A stretch of DNA of 6,060 bases from Chloroflexota bacterium (GTDB taxonomy: Bacteria; Chloroflexota; Dehalococcoidia; UBA2247; RBG-13-53-26): assembly GCA_003650185.1 (NCBI GenBank), contig QMOF01000141.1, positions 1 through 6,060 of the forward strand. The letters are read 5' to 3'. Each line of letters begins with the position of its first letter. The stretch's first letter is position 1. The notes below the pieces were generated by a model, which worked only from the letters and a program-made list of their open reading frames with translations, was not told where the DNA came from and did no database searches. A program made the position numbers and the translations under genes. Positions 1-5,645 of this stretch are shown in pieces.

Positions 1-15
1 CTCACCCCAAGGCCC

Positions 16-44
16 TTGACGGCAAGGCAACTTTGTATTAGAAT
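16..44 (+). promoter_or_regulatory. sigma70-type promoter of the feo operon
   Basis: TTGACG (16-21) is separated by exactly 17 bp from TAGAAT (39-44). These match the TTGACA/TATAAT consensus at 5 of 6 positions each, so this is the best promoter in the window. Transcription should start near 50-52, about 20 nt before the regulator's ATG. The -35 lies inside a small inverted repeat, CCTTG-ACGG-CAAGG (14-27), which could be the tail of a terminator from a gene upstream of the window. The metal-box-like palindrome at 45-63 begins directly after the -10, an arrangement expected for repression by blocking RNA polymerase. Confidence 0.7.
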
Positions 45-63
45 GTTAGGTCTGGCTAACTAA
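45..63 (+). promoter_or_regulatory. DtxR/IdeR-like metal-repressor operator
   Basis: The inverted repeat GTTAG-GTCTGG-CTAAC (45-60) is followed by TAA. Read from 46, TTAGGTCTGGCTAAC agrees with the first 15 bases of the classical IdeR/DtxR iron box (TTAGGTTAGGCTAACCTAA) at 13 positions. The right end then lacks one C before TAA. It lies between the -10 element and the regulator's Shine-Dalgarno and spans the expected transcription start. The first gene of the operon encodes a DtxR/MntR-family regulator, so autoregulation and control of feoAB by this protein is the simplest reading. Binding itself is inferred. Confidence 0.65.
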
Positions 64-72
64 AGGTGCGCC

Positions 73-549
73 ATGGAGAAAGAGCAGACTGCCAGTATGG
101 AAGACTACCTCGAAGCGGTGGCCATGCTGCGCAGAAGAGGCAAGGCAGTCAGGGTGAAGGAGATCAGCCAAGCGCTGGGGGTCAAGATGCCCAGCGTGAC
201 AGCCGCCCTCAAGAAGCTCTCAGACGATGGTCTGGTAGAACACGAAAGATACGGCAGGGTGAAGTTGACCCCGGCAGGCGACCGGGCGGCGAAGAGCGTC
301 TTTCACCGCCACCAGGTGTTGCTCCGCTTCCTGACGCAGGTCCTGAGCATAAGTCCACAGATAGCCGTGGAAGACGCGTGCCGGATGGAGCACTCAATCA
401 GCCCCATCACTCTGGAGCGGCTGTCCAAGTTCCTGGAGTTTGCTGGGGCCTGTCCCCGTGAGAGACCTTCGTGGCTGGAGAACTACAAGCATTACCTGGA
501 GTACGGACAGTTGCCAGCTTCATGTCCAGAGAAAAGCGTCAAGGAGTAA
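73..549 (+). CDS. MntR/DtxR-family metal-dependent transcriptional regulator
   Basis: This 158-residue cytoplasmic DNA-binding protein should repress its own operon when loaded with Fe(II) or Mn(II). The winged helix-turn-helix spans about residues 10-69 (core RVKEISQALGVKMPSVTAALKKL, about 27-49, with a wing ending LTPAG). A dimerisation/metal domain covers about 70-125. It has MntR-like length and lacks the third SH3-like domain of full DtxR. Visible ligand candidates by alignment to Bacillus MntR are Asp11 and Glu14 (MEDYLE), His80 (FHRHQ), and Glu106-His107 (CRMEH). Cys103 sits where MntR has Glu99 and DtxR has Cys102, so the ligand set is mixed. The ATG at 73 is supported by TAAAGG 6 nt upstream and by the usual SMEDYLE start of the family. 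The C-terminal tail (about 126-158) is unremarkable. Metal preference cannot be decided from sequence. Confidence 0.92.
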   Translation: MEKEQTASMEDYLEAVAMLRRRGKAVRVKEISQALGVKMPSVTAALKKLSDDGLVEHERYGRVKLTPAGDRAAKSVFHRHQVLLRFLTQVLSISPQIAVEDACRMEHSISPITLERLSKFLEFAGACPRERPSWLENYKHYLEYGQLPASCPEKSVKE

Positions 550-550
550 G

Positions 551-691
551 ATGTCCTTTCATTACTACGCGAGGAGACTGACCGTGCCCGGCGAGGTGTT
601 GCTTGCCTGGCAGAGCAGGCACTTCAGGCCCCACTCGGACGACACTGGGCCTGGCCGGGCTGACCGGGCGGAGAAGACTGATGCCCGATAG
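551..691 (+). CDS. small ORF (46 aa) of unknown function in the feo operon
   Basis: I do not recognise this protein. It begins MSFHYYARRLTVPGEVLLAW and then becomes hydrophilic, with three His (4, 24, 27) and acidic or basic residues toward the end. Support for translation is as follows. AAGGAG (541-546) lies 4 nt upstream of the ATG. The ATG starts 1 nt after the regulator's TAA. G or C fills about 35 of 45 third codon positions (about 78%), as expected for coding sequence in this genome. Its TAG ends 7 nt before the preferred feoA start, so the four ORFs would be translationally coupled. It has no membrane segment or Cys motif. It could be a small Feo accessory protein, a leader whose translation opens feoA, or a chance ORF in a decayed spacer. 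Confidence 0.42.
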   Translation: MSFHYYARRLTVPGEVLLAWQSRHFRPHSDDTGPGRADRAEKTDAR

Positions 692-698
692 GAGCCAG

Positions 699-923
699 AT
701 GAGCGTGACACAGTTGGCCGCGGGGCAGAGCGGCAAAGTGCTCGCTGTCACAGGTGGACATGGGATGGTCAGTCGGCTGGCTGCTCTGGGCATCCGGCCG
801 GGCAAGCGGATAGTCAAGGTGAGTTCCGCATTCATGCGGGGCCCGGTGGTCATACAGGTAGACAGAGCCAGGGTGGCTATCGGCTTCGGTATGGCCAGCC
901 GCATACTGGTTGAGCCAGACTGA
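699..923 (+). CDS. feoA: FeoA ferrous iron transport accessory protein
   Basis: This is a 74-residue, single-domain SH3-like protein of the FeoA family, typical in length (about 75-85). The family pattern is clear: an N-terminal LxxGxxGxV (QLAAGQSGKV, 5-14), then the central SRLAALGIRPGKRI (25-38), then the basic and hydrophobic beta strands SSAFMRGPVVIQVDRARVAIG (42-62) and the terminal ILVEPD. FeoA is a small cytoplasmic partner of FeoB, thought to affect assembly or activity of the transporter. The start at 699 follows AGGAG (690-694, spacing 4) and gives the usual FeoA N-terminus. An alternative ATG at 681, with GGAG at 670-673 (spacing 7), would add MPDRSQ and overlap the preceding small ORF by 11 nt. 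It stops 16 nt before the preferred feoB ATG, so the two genes are surely cotranscribed. Confidence 0.9.
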   Translation: MSVTQLAAGQSGKVLAVTGGHGMVSRLAALGIRPGKRIVKVSSAFMRGPVVIQVDRARVAIGFGMASRILVEPD

Positions 924-939
924 CGCAGAGTCAGATTTG

Positions 940-2643
940 ATGAGAATATTGCTCATGGGCAACCCCAATGTGGGGAAGAGCGTCGTATTCTCCCGCCTCA
1001 CTGGAGTCCACGTCATCTCCTCAAACTACCCCGGCACAACAGTAGGCTACAGCCGGGGGTTCGGCAAGATTGGCGATCAGCAGGTCGAGATCATCGACGC
1101 CCCCGGCACATACACGCTGGAGCCGACATGCGAGGCTGAGAGAATAGCCCTCAAGCTCCTTGAGACTGGGGATGTGGTAGTGAATGTGGTGGATGCCACC
1201 AACCTGGAAAGGAACCTCTATCTCACCTTGCAGCTTCTGGAGAGAAACGTCCCGGTGGTGGTGGCGCTCAACATGTGGGATGACACGAAACACCGCGGCA
1301 TCCATATTGACCTGGACAGGCTGAGGGAGATGCTAGGGGTACCGGTCATCCCAACCGTTGCGCTTACGGGCGAAGGAATCAGGCAGGTGGTGGAGAGCAT
1401 ACCCAGCGCAGCCTCGCTCGACGTTCCACCGCGGAGCAGCGACGAGCGCTGGGTGACCGTGGGACACATTGTAGAGCAGGCGCAGCAGGTGACACACCGT
1501 CACCATACCTGGCTCGAGCGTCTCGCTGATGCCAGCGTGAGGCCGTTGACCGGCGGCATCATAGCCCTGGCCGTTCTGGCCGGTACTTTCGTGCTCATCC
1601 GCCTCATCGGTGAAAGCTTGATCGGCTATGTAGTCGATCCGCTGTTCGACACACTGTGGGCGCCAGTGATATTGAGGATACACGAGCTGATGGGGCCCGG
1701 CATCCTCCATGACATCGTGGTGGGTGAGATTGCGGGTGGGGAGGTGGACTTCGTTGAGTCGTTCGGGCTGCTGACCAGCGGGCTCTACGTGCCCTTCGGC
1801 ATGGTCTTGCCTTACATCCTCTCCTTCTATCTGGTGCTTGGACTGCTTGAGGACGTGGGGTACCTGCCGCGACTGGCGGTCCTGATGGACACGGTGATGC
1901 ATCGCCTGGGCCTCCACGGATACGCCATAATCCCCACGCTGCTCGGACTGGGGTGCAACGTACCCGGCATCCTGGCCACTCGCATCCTGGAAAGCAAGAG
2001 AGAGCGGTTCGTCGCTGCCACGCTGATATCCATTGCCGTCCCGTGCGCTGCTCTACAGGCTATGGTCTTCGGCCTTGTCGGAGAGCGCGGGGTGGAGTAT
2101 GTCGCCATTGTCTATGGCACGCTGTTCGCAGTCTGGATCCTGCTGGGGATAGTGCTGCGTCGGGCTGTGAGAGGTTTCACCCCTGAACTGTTGATCGAGA
2201 TACCACCGTATCGCCTGCCGGCCTGGTCCAGCCTTGTCCAGAAGCTCTGGATGAGAGCGCGTGGCTTTGTGGTGGAGGCCGTGCCGATCATCCTGGGGGC
2301 GATCGTGGCTATCAACCTTCTCTACGCTGTGGGGGTTTTCGACGCCATCGCCGATGTCACGGCGCCCGTTGTGACTACCGTCTTGGGCCTGCCCAAGGAG
2401 GCGGTCGTGGCCCTGACAATCGGTTTCCTGCGCAAAGATGTAGCCCTGGGGATGATGGGCCCGCTAAGTCTAACCAGCGGACAACTGGTCGTGGGCAGCG
2501 TGGTGCTGGCCATGTCCTTCCCGTGTATTGCCACCTTCGTCGTCCTCCTGAGAGAGCTCGGCGTGAGAGACATGTTGAAGGCCACAGCGCTGATGCTTGC
2601 CGCCGCCATCGTGGTAGGCGGACTGCTAAACCTCGTCCTGTGA
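940..2643 (+). CDS. feoB: FeoB Fe(II) transporter, GTPase-permease
   Basis: This is a 567-residue inner-membrane ferrous iron importer. The N-terminal G domain has G1 GNPNVGKS (7-14), a G2 region YPGTTVG (30-36), G3 DAPG (53-56), G4 NMWD (111-114) and G5 ALTGEG (141-146). A helical linker follows (about 150-200), then roughly eight or nine hydrophobic segments between about 203 and 567. Permease motifs include GLGCNVPGI (about 336-344), FLRKDVALGM (about 496-505) and FPCIATFVVLLRELG (527-541). It is shorter than E. coli FeoB (773 aa) and lacks its long C-terminal extension. The first gate region reads VPCAALQAM, not the common CSARLPV. I chose ATG940 because the G1 motif then begins at residue 7, as is usual, although its Shine-Dalgarno is weak (GAG at 928-930). 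In-frame TTG codons at 910 or 937 are alternatives, and TTG910 would overlap feoA by 14 nt. Confidence 0.95.
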   Translation: MRILLMGNPNVGKSVVFSRLTGVHVISSNYPGTTVGYSRGFGKIGDQQVEIIDAPGTYTLEPTCEAERIALKLLETGDVVVNVVDATNLERNLYLTLQLLERNVPVVVALNMWDDTKHRGIHIDLDRLREMLGVPVIPTVALTGEGIRQVVESIPSAASLDVPPRSSDERWVTVGHIVEQAQQVTHRHHTWLERLADASVRPLTGGIIALAVLAGTFVLIRLIGESLIGYVVDPLFDTLWAPVILRIHELMGPGILHDIVVGEIAGGEVDFVESFGLLTSGLYVPFGMVLPYILSFYLVLGLLEDVGYLPRLAVLMDTVMHRLGLHGYAIIPTLLGLGCNVPGILATRILESKRERFVAATLISIAVPCAALQAMVFGLVGERGVEYVAIVYGTLFAVWILLGIVLRRAVRGFTPELLIEIPPYRLPAWSSLVQKLWMRARGFVVEAVPIILGAIVAINLLYAVGVFDAIADVTAPVVTTVLGLPKEAVVALTIGFLRKDVALGMMGPLSLTSGQLVVGSVVLAMSFPCIATFVVLLRELGVRDMLKATALMLAAAIVVGGLLNLVL

Positions 2644-2799
2644 CCCGGTCCTCACGGGCTGTCATGCCGGCATTCAACCAGACCGCGTACACTTCTCGAT
2701 CACCAGGACCGATACCGGTGGTCAACGATGGCTTGGGCGATGGGCATTGTGGCCAGCGGGAGTCTTCAGTTCGCACCGGAGACGGAGGTACCGTGACAC

Positions 2800-2828
2800 T
2801 TGGCTTGTGGGCCGGGCGCGGGTAAAAT
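2800..2828 (+). promoter_or_regulatory. candidate promoter of the crotonase gene
   Basis: TTGGCT (2800-2805) and TAAAAT (2823-2828) lie 17 bp apart. The -10 matches consensus at 5 of 6 positions and the -35 at 4 of 6. TAAAAT is also a rare AT-rich island in G+C-rich surroundings. Transcription would start near 2835, leaving a leader of about 120 nt before the ATG at 2958. Confidence 0.45.
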
Positions 2829-2852
2829 TGGGAGACAGTCGGCCGAAGAGTG

Positions 2853-2864
2853 CGCCTCGAGGCG
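2853..2864. promoter_or_regulatory. perfect 12-bp palindrome, possible operator
   Basis: CGCCTCGAGGCG is a perfect palindrome about 18-29 nt downstream of the predicted start of transcription of the crotonase gene. The position suits a roadblock-type operator for a dimeric repressor, but no regulator gene lies next to it. A chance palindrome in G+C-rich DNA is possible. Confidence 0.25.
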
Positions 2865-2957
2865 TCTGGTGTCAGCCTGGCCAATATCAATCTCTGGTCG
2901 GAGGCGAGCGTGCCGTGGGAAACAGACTAGGGGGCGAGTAAAAGGAGGCTTATCAGG

Positions 2958-3818
2958 ATGTCTTATGAAACGATCAAGTACGAGAAGGAAGACGGATTCG
3001 TAGTAATCACTCTCAACAGGCCCGCATCGCTGAACGCGCTGAATGTCAAGATGTGGGAGGAGCTGGGCCAGGCGATAACCGCGTTCGACAACGATGATGA
3101 CGTCAGGGCGGTAATATTCACCGGCGCCCCCAGGCCGGACGGCAGGCCGTGCTTCTGCGCCGGGGCTGACCTCAAGGAAATGTCCACCTTCACCAGTGGC
3201 GGCGAACTACAGGCCTCTGAAAGCACCGACGTGGCCCATGTTGCGACCCCGGCGCCGTCGGGAGTCAGGAACTTCTGGGGCCTGCGCCAGCCCAAGCCGA
3301 CCATGGTGCCAACATTCGAGCGGATCACCTGGTCCCCCAAGATCACCATAGCCGCCATCGACGGAGTCTGTACAGCGGGAGGCACAGAGCTGGCAGTGGC
3401 CTGCGACATCATCATCGTTTCCGAGACCGCCCGCATCAGTGACATGCACGTCAAGAACCTGGGGTGGATCGGGGGCGCAGGGGCAACCGCCAACCTGGCC
3501 TGGAAAGTCGGGGTATCCAAGGCCATCGAGCTTTGTTGCACGGGAGACGTGATCGACGGCAAGGAGGCCCACCGCATCGGTCTGGCCAACCAGGTCTGGC
3601 CGCAGGACCAGTACCTGGACAAGGCCAAGGAAATGGCGCGAAAGATTGGCCAAATGCGCCCCGCGGCCATCACCATGACCAAGGCTACATGCCGCGCGGT
3701 GGAAGACATGGACCGCAAAGCCTCCCTGCGTTACTGCGACGAGGGGTTCATGATCCTCATGGCGGAGCAGGACAAGACGGCCTACGGCCCTGACCGGTGG
3801 GTGGAAGGCAGACAGTAG
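2958..3818 (+). CDS. enoyl-CoA hydratase/isomerase (crotonase superfamily) protein
   Basis: This 286-residue cytoplasmic protein probably acts on an acyl-CoA thioester. The crotonase fold is visible from residue 12 (GFVVITLNRPASLNALN) to the C-terminal helices. The two oxyanion-hole segments are CAGADLKEM (67-75) and VCTAGGTELAVACD (137-150), with Gly141 positioned to donate a backbone NH. Glu144 (GGTELA) matches the first catalytic Glu of classical hydratase. The segment that normally carries the second Glu (PEI..G..PGAGG) reads SDMHVKNLGWIGGAG (161-175), so His164 seems to replace it. Hydratase activity is therefore uncertain, and an isomerase, hydrolase, lyase or other crotonase reaction is possible. 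An insertion at about 88-120 also differs from short classical forms. The start is fixed by AAGGAGG (2942-2948, spacing 9). The gene appears to be a single transcription unit, and no other acyl-CoA gene is in the window to suggest a substrate. Confidence 0.93.
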   Translation: MSYETIKYEKEDGFVVITLNRPASLNALNVKMWEELGQAITAFDNDDDVRAVIFTGAPRPDGRPCFCAGADLKEMSTFTSGGELQASESTDVAHVATPAPSGVRNFWGLRQPKPTMVPTFERITWSPKITIAAIDGVCTAGGTELAVACDIIIVSETARISDMHVKNLGWIGGAGATANLAWKVGVSKAIELCCTGDVIDGKEAHRIGLANQVWPQDQYLDKAKEMARKIGQMRPAAITMTKATCRAVEDMDRKASLRYCDEGFMILMAEQDKTAYGPDRWVEGRQ

Positions 3819-3822
3819 ACGC

Positions 3823-3868
3823 AGGGGTCAACCCCCTCAGTGGTGTTGCCGGAAAAGGCCGCTGGGGG
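3823..3868. other. competing short hairpins after the crotonase gene
   Basis: AGGGG (3823-3827) can pair with CCCCC(T) (3832-3837) across a TCAA loop. The same C-run with the following AG can instead pair with CTGGGGG (3862-3868), with a TC bulge. Neither hairpin is followed by a T-run, so an intrinsic terminator is not well supported. The mutually exclusive pairing resembles an attenuator layout but may be chance. Confidence 0.25.
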
Positions 3869-3900
3869 ATAGCATGTCCGGGTCGGGAGGCCAGTACCGA

Positions 3901-3920
3901 GCTCCACAGCGCTCCACAGC
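3901..3920. repeat. 10-bp perfect tandem duplication
   Basis: GCTCCACAGC occurs twice without spacing (3901-3910, 3911-3920) in the 181-base gap before the radical SAM gene. It looks like a recent slippage duplication. The rest of the gap holds a perfect TTGACA (3929-3934), but no acceptable -10 at 16-18 bp spacing. Confidence 0.8.
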
Positions 3921-3999
3921 GGCACTGGTTGACATGCCGTGCCGATGTGGCTGAGTTCCGCCGGTCCTGGGACTTTGCTGTTGAGGCCAGCGTTCAGCT

Positions 4000-5205
4000 A
4001 TGGCCATGGCCAAGCTTGACACACTCATCGCCAGCGCTCGATATGACGTCTGTGGGTACACCGCGGGACCGGCCCGGTCGCCGCAGAGGTTCATTCACCG
4101 GGCGGCTCTGCCCGCGGGCGGTGCCTCGCCTCTGTTCAAAGTCCTTCTGACTAACGTCTGCGTTAGCGACTGCGCCTACTGCGTCAACCAGGTCGGACGC
4201 GATTGCCCCCGCTACTCTTTCCAACCGGAAGAGCTGGCCAGGCTGTTTATGGACCTCCACCAGAAGAGGCTGGTGCGGGGGCTGTTCCTCAGCTCCGGGA
4301 TCGGCGTCGACGTTTCCCGGACCATGCAGGCCATGATAGACACGGTCGATATCCTGCGGCACCGTTATGGTTTTGGCGGCTACGTCCATCTCAAGGTGCT
4401 GCCTGGAGCCCCCTTCGATTGCGTTGCCGAGGCGTGCCGGCTGGCCAGCAGGGTGTCGGTCAACATGGAGGCACCGACGCCTCAGCATTTGGCCAAGCTG
4501 AGCGCCAGGAAGGACCTGGCTGAGGACATCGTGGAGAGGATGCGCTGGGTGAAGCAATTGACCGACGCCGACCCGCAGCTTGTGCCTTCGGGTCAGACGA
4601 CGCAGTTCGTGGTCGGCGCGGCGGGCGAGACGGACCACGACATCCTCAGCACAGTGCAGGCCCTCTATAGCCAGATGCAGTTGAGACGGGTCTACTTCAG
4701 CGGGTTCCGCCCGGTGAGGGACTCCCGACTGGAGTGCGTCCGTCCGGCACCGCCGTTGCGTGAACACCGACTGTACCAGGCAGACTGGCTGATCAGGGTC
4801 TATGGCTTCTCGCCCCAGGAAATAGAGTTAGCCCTCGGCCGGAACGGAAACCTTCGCCTGGACATGGACCCCAAGCTGTCGATAGCTCGAAGGCAGCCCT
4901 GGCTCTTCCCGGTGGACATCAATCGGGCCAGTTATGAGGACCTGCTGCGGGTACCTGGCATCGGCCCGGTGTCAGCCAGAAGGATAGTCGAGTCACGCAG
5001 AGAACATAGCATCTCATCACTTCAGCAACTACAGAAGATGGGCGTCGCTGCCAGGCGCGCCGCACCCTTCGTGTGGTTCCACGGCATGGGGAAGGCCGAG
5101 AAGCAGGCGTCCTTCTTGCCTCAGCTCGGGCCAGCCTGCCAGCGGCCGCCTTCACTGGCCGGGACCCTGGCCGAAAGTGGAATCGAAGAGGCCGGGTCCC
5201 GCTGA
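4000..5205 (+). CDS. radical SAM/helix-hairpin-helix protein, DNA modification or repair family
   Basis: This 401-residue cytoplasmic protein matches what I recall of the TIGR03916 family (radical SAM protein linked to a uracil-DNA-glycosylase-like gene, reaction unknown). The N-terminus AKLDTLIASARYDVC (4-18) resembles the usual KLEILADAAKYDVSC. The iron-sulfur site is CVSDCAYC (Cys54, Cys58, Cys61; CX3CX2C). Typical family stretches follow: GLFLSSG (94-100), GYVHLKVLPGA (127-137), VNMEAPTPQHLAKL (154-167), PSGQTTQFVVGA (196-207), and PPLREHRLYQADWLIRVYGF (251-270). A C-terminal helix-hairpin-helix, VDINRASYEDLLRVPGIG (305-322) with SARRIVESRR after it, predicts non-specific DNA binding. A tail of about 40 residues (362-401) goes beyond the usual family end. 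The ribosome binding site is poor (GAGG at 3983-3986, 13 nt upstream). ATG4006 is an alternative start. The usual glycosylase partner is not immediately downstream. Confidence 0.93.
   Translation: MAMAKLDTLIASARYDVCGYTAGPARSPQRFIHRAALPAGGASPLFKVLLTNVCVSDCAYCVNQVGRDCPRYSFQPEELARLFMDLHQKRLVRGLFLSSGIGVDVSRTMQAMIDTVDILRHRYGFGGYVHLKVLPGAPFDCVAEACRLASRVSVNMEAPTPQHLAKLSARKDLAEDIVERMRWVKQLTDADPQLVPSGQTTQFVVGAAGETDHDILSTVQALYSQMQLRRVYFSGFRPVRDSRLECVRPAPPLREHRLYQADWLIRVYGFSPQEIELALGRNGNLRLDMDPKLSIARRQPWLFPVDINRASYEDLLRVPGIGPVSARRIVESRREHSISSLQQLQKMGVAARRAAPFVWFHGMGKAEKQASFLPQLGPACQRPPSLAGTLAESGIEEAGSR
5160..5201 (+). terminator. long bulged hairpin at the 3' end of the radical SAM gene
   Basis: CGGGACCC (5160-5167) pairs perfectly with GGGTCCCG (5194-5201). 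GGCC (5169-5172) pairs with GGCC (5190-5193), leaving a single bulged T and a 17-nt loop. The 12-bp stem lies inside the last codons and ends 1 nt before the TGA. No T-run follows, so it is not a classical intrinsic terminator. It could stop 3' exonucleases or act with a termination factor. Confidence 0.35.
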
Positions 5206-5590
5206 CGTTCGAGCCATCGGCGCGCGCCAGTGATGGTCTCCCCGACAATGCTTCCAGTAGTACCGGTGGCTTTGGCTCAGTCGCAGCCGGAAGCGCCCGG
5301 CGAATGAGCACCATAACCTGGCACCAGTGCAGTCTTGGCGATACAAGTCGGCTCCGGCATGTGCTAGGCCGCTCTTGGCGCAAAAGCCTGGGCAAGCCAG
5401 AGCGAGCTGGGGTAAGGTCGTAGACGCAAGTCTTGCCCCAGGTCTATTCCCGCTCCGCGTAGCCGTGTCGGTAGTGTCCTCACTGTTTGCTGGGGCTGCC
5501 ATCATGCTTGTCAAAAGGCGGTTGACGGCATCCAGCCCGGCTGGCAGGAGGTAGGCCACCGAGATTTGCGGCAGCACTGGCCCACGGGAG
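5206..5590. other. non-coding stretch downstream of the radical SAM gene
   Basis: I find no gene here on either strand. Open frames exist but lack family resemblance and good start signals. One + frame (5327-5554) ends in a hydrophobic run followed by KRRL, which resembles a membrane segment. It has no Shine-Dalgarno and no recognised relatives. A minus-strand frame (5598-5152) overlaps the radical SAM gene and looks like a shadow. A decayed gene cannot be excluded. Confidence 0.5.
5407..5441. repeat. 10-bp inverted repeat
   Basis: CTGGGGTAAG (5407-5416) pairs with CTTGCCCCAG (5432-5441) through ten pairs, one of them G-T wobble, around a 15-nt loop. The following bases (GTCTATTCC) are only mildly T-rich. 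It could end the transcript of the radical SAM gene or be an intergenic palindrome. Neither is shown. Confidence 0.4.
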
Positions 5591-5602
5591 AGTGTCACCC
5601 CG

Positions 5603-5645
5603 AGCGCAGCGAAGGGTCTACGTCGCTGGGATTCTTCGCTGCGCT
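5603..5645. repeat. intergenic palindromic repeat with 12-bp perfect arms
   Basis: AGCGCAGCGAAG (5603-5614) is exactly inverted at CTTCGCTGCGCT (5634-5645) with a 19-nt centre. Flanks GTGTCACCCC (5593-5602) and GTCAGAATC (5646-5654) fit a repeat layout I recall from many environmental genomes: GTCACCC-TGAGCG-AAGCGAAGGG ... TTCTTCGC-TTCGCTCAGAATGAC. The family identity is from memory; the palindrome itself is directly visible. Confidence 0.75.

Larger units (their letters stand above)
2644..2957. other. intergenic region between feoB and the crotonase gene
   Basis: This 314-base stretch holds no ORF with family resemblance or a convincing start. Just after the feoB stop there is only a weak stem (CCCG-7 nt-CGGG, 2644-2658) with no T-run, so no clear intrinsic terminator is visible. 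ACCG-ATAC-CGGT is another small palindrome near 2710-2721. The second half contains a candidate promoter (2800-2828), a perfect 12-bp palindrome (2853-2864) and the strong ribosome binding site AAGGAGG (2942-2948) of the next gene. Confidence 0.6.

Noticed and set aside
2375..2890. Long minus-strand open frame (171 codons) across the end of feoB
   Set aside because: It overlaps a certain feoB reading frame, shows no family resemblance and has the Arg/Pro/Ser-rich composition of a shadow frame.
2644..2957. feoC gene after feoB
   Set aside because: No small winged-helix or Cys-containing ORF with a start signal exists in this gap.
2963..3718. Minus-strand open frame of 251 codons inside the crotonase gene
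   Set aside because: It is fully antisense to a well-supported gene with a strong ribosome binding site, and the translation has no recognisable domain.
3929..3957. Perfect TTGACA as a promoter for the radical SAM gene
   Set aside because: At 16-18 bp downstream there is no acceptable -10 (best TGAGTT), so the hexamer alone is not enough.
3994..4767. Minus-strand open frame of 257 codons opposite the radical SAM gene
   Set aside because: It is a shadow of a conserved family protein and is rich in His, Arg and Gln with no domain pattern.
5152..5598. Minus-strand 148-codon frame and + strand 75-codon frame (5327-5554) as genes
   Set aside because: Neither has a Shine-Dalgarno, a recognised family or neighbours that make sense. 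The hydrophobic run in the + frame is the only protein-like feature.
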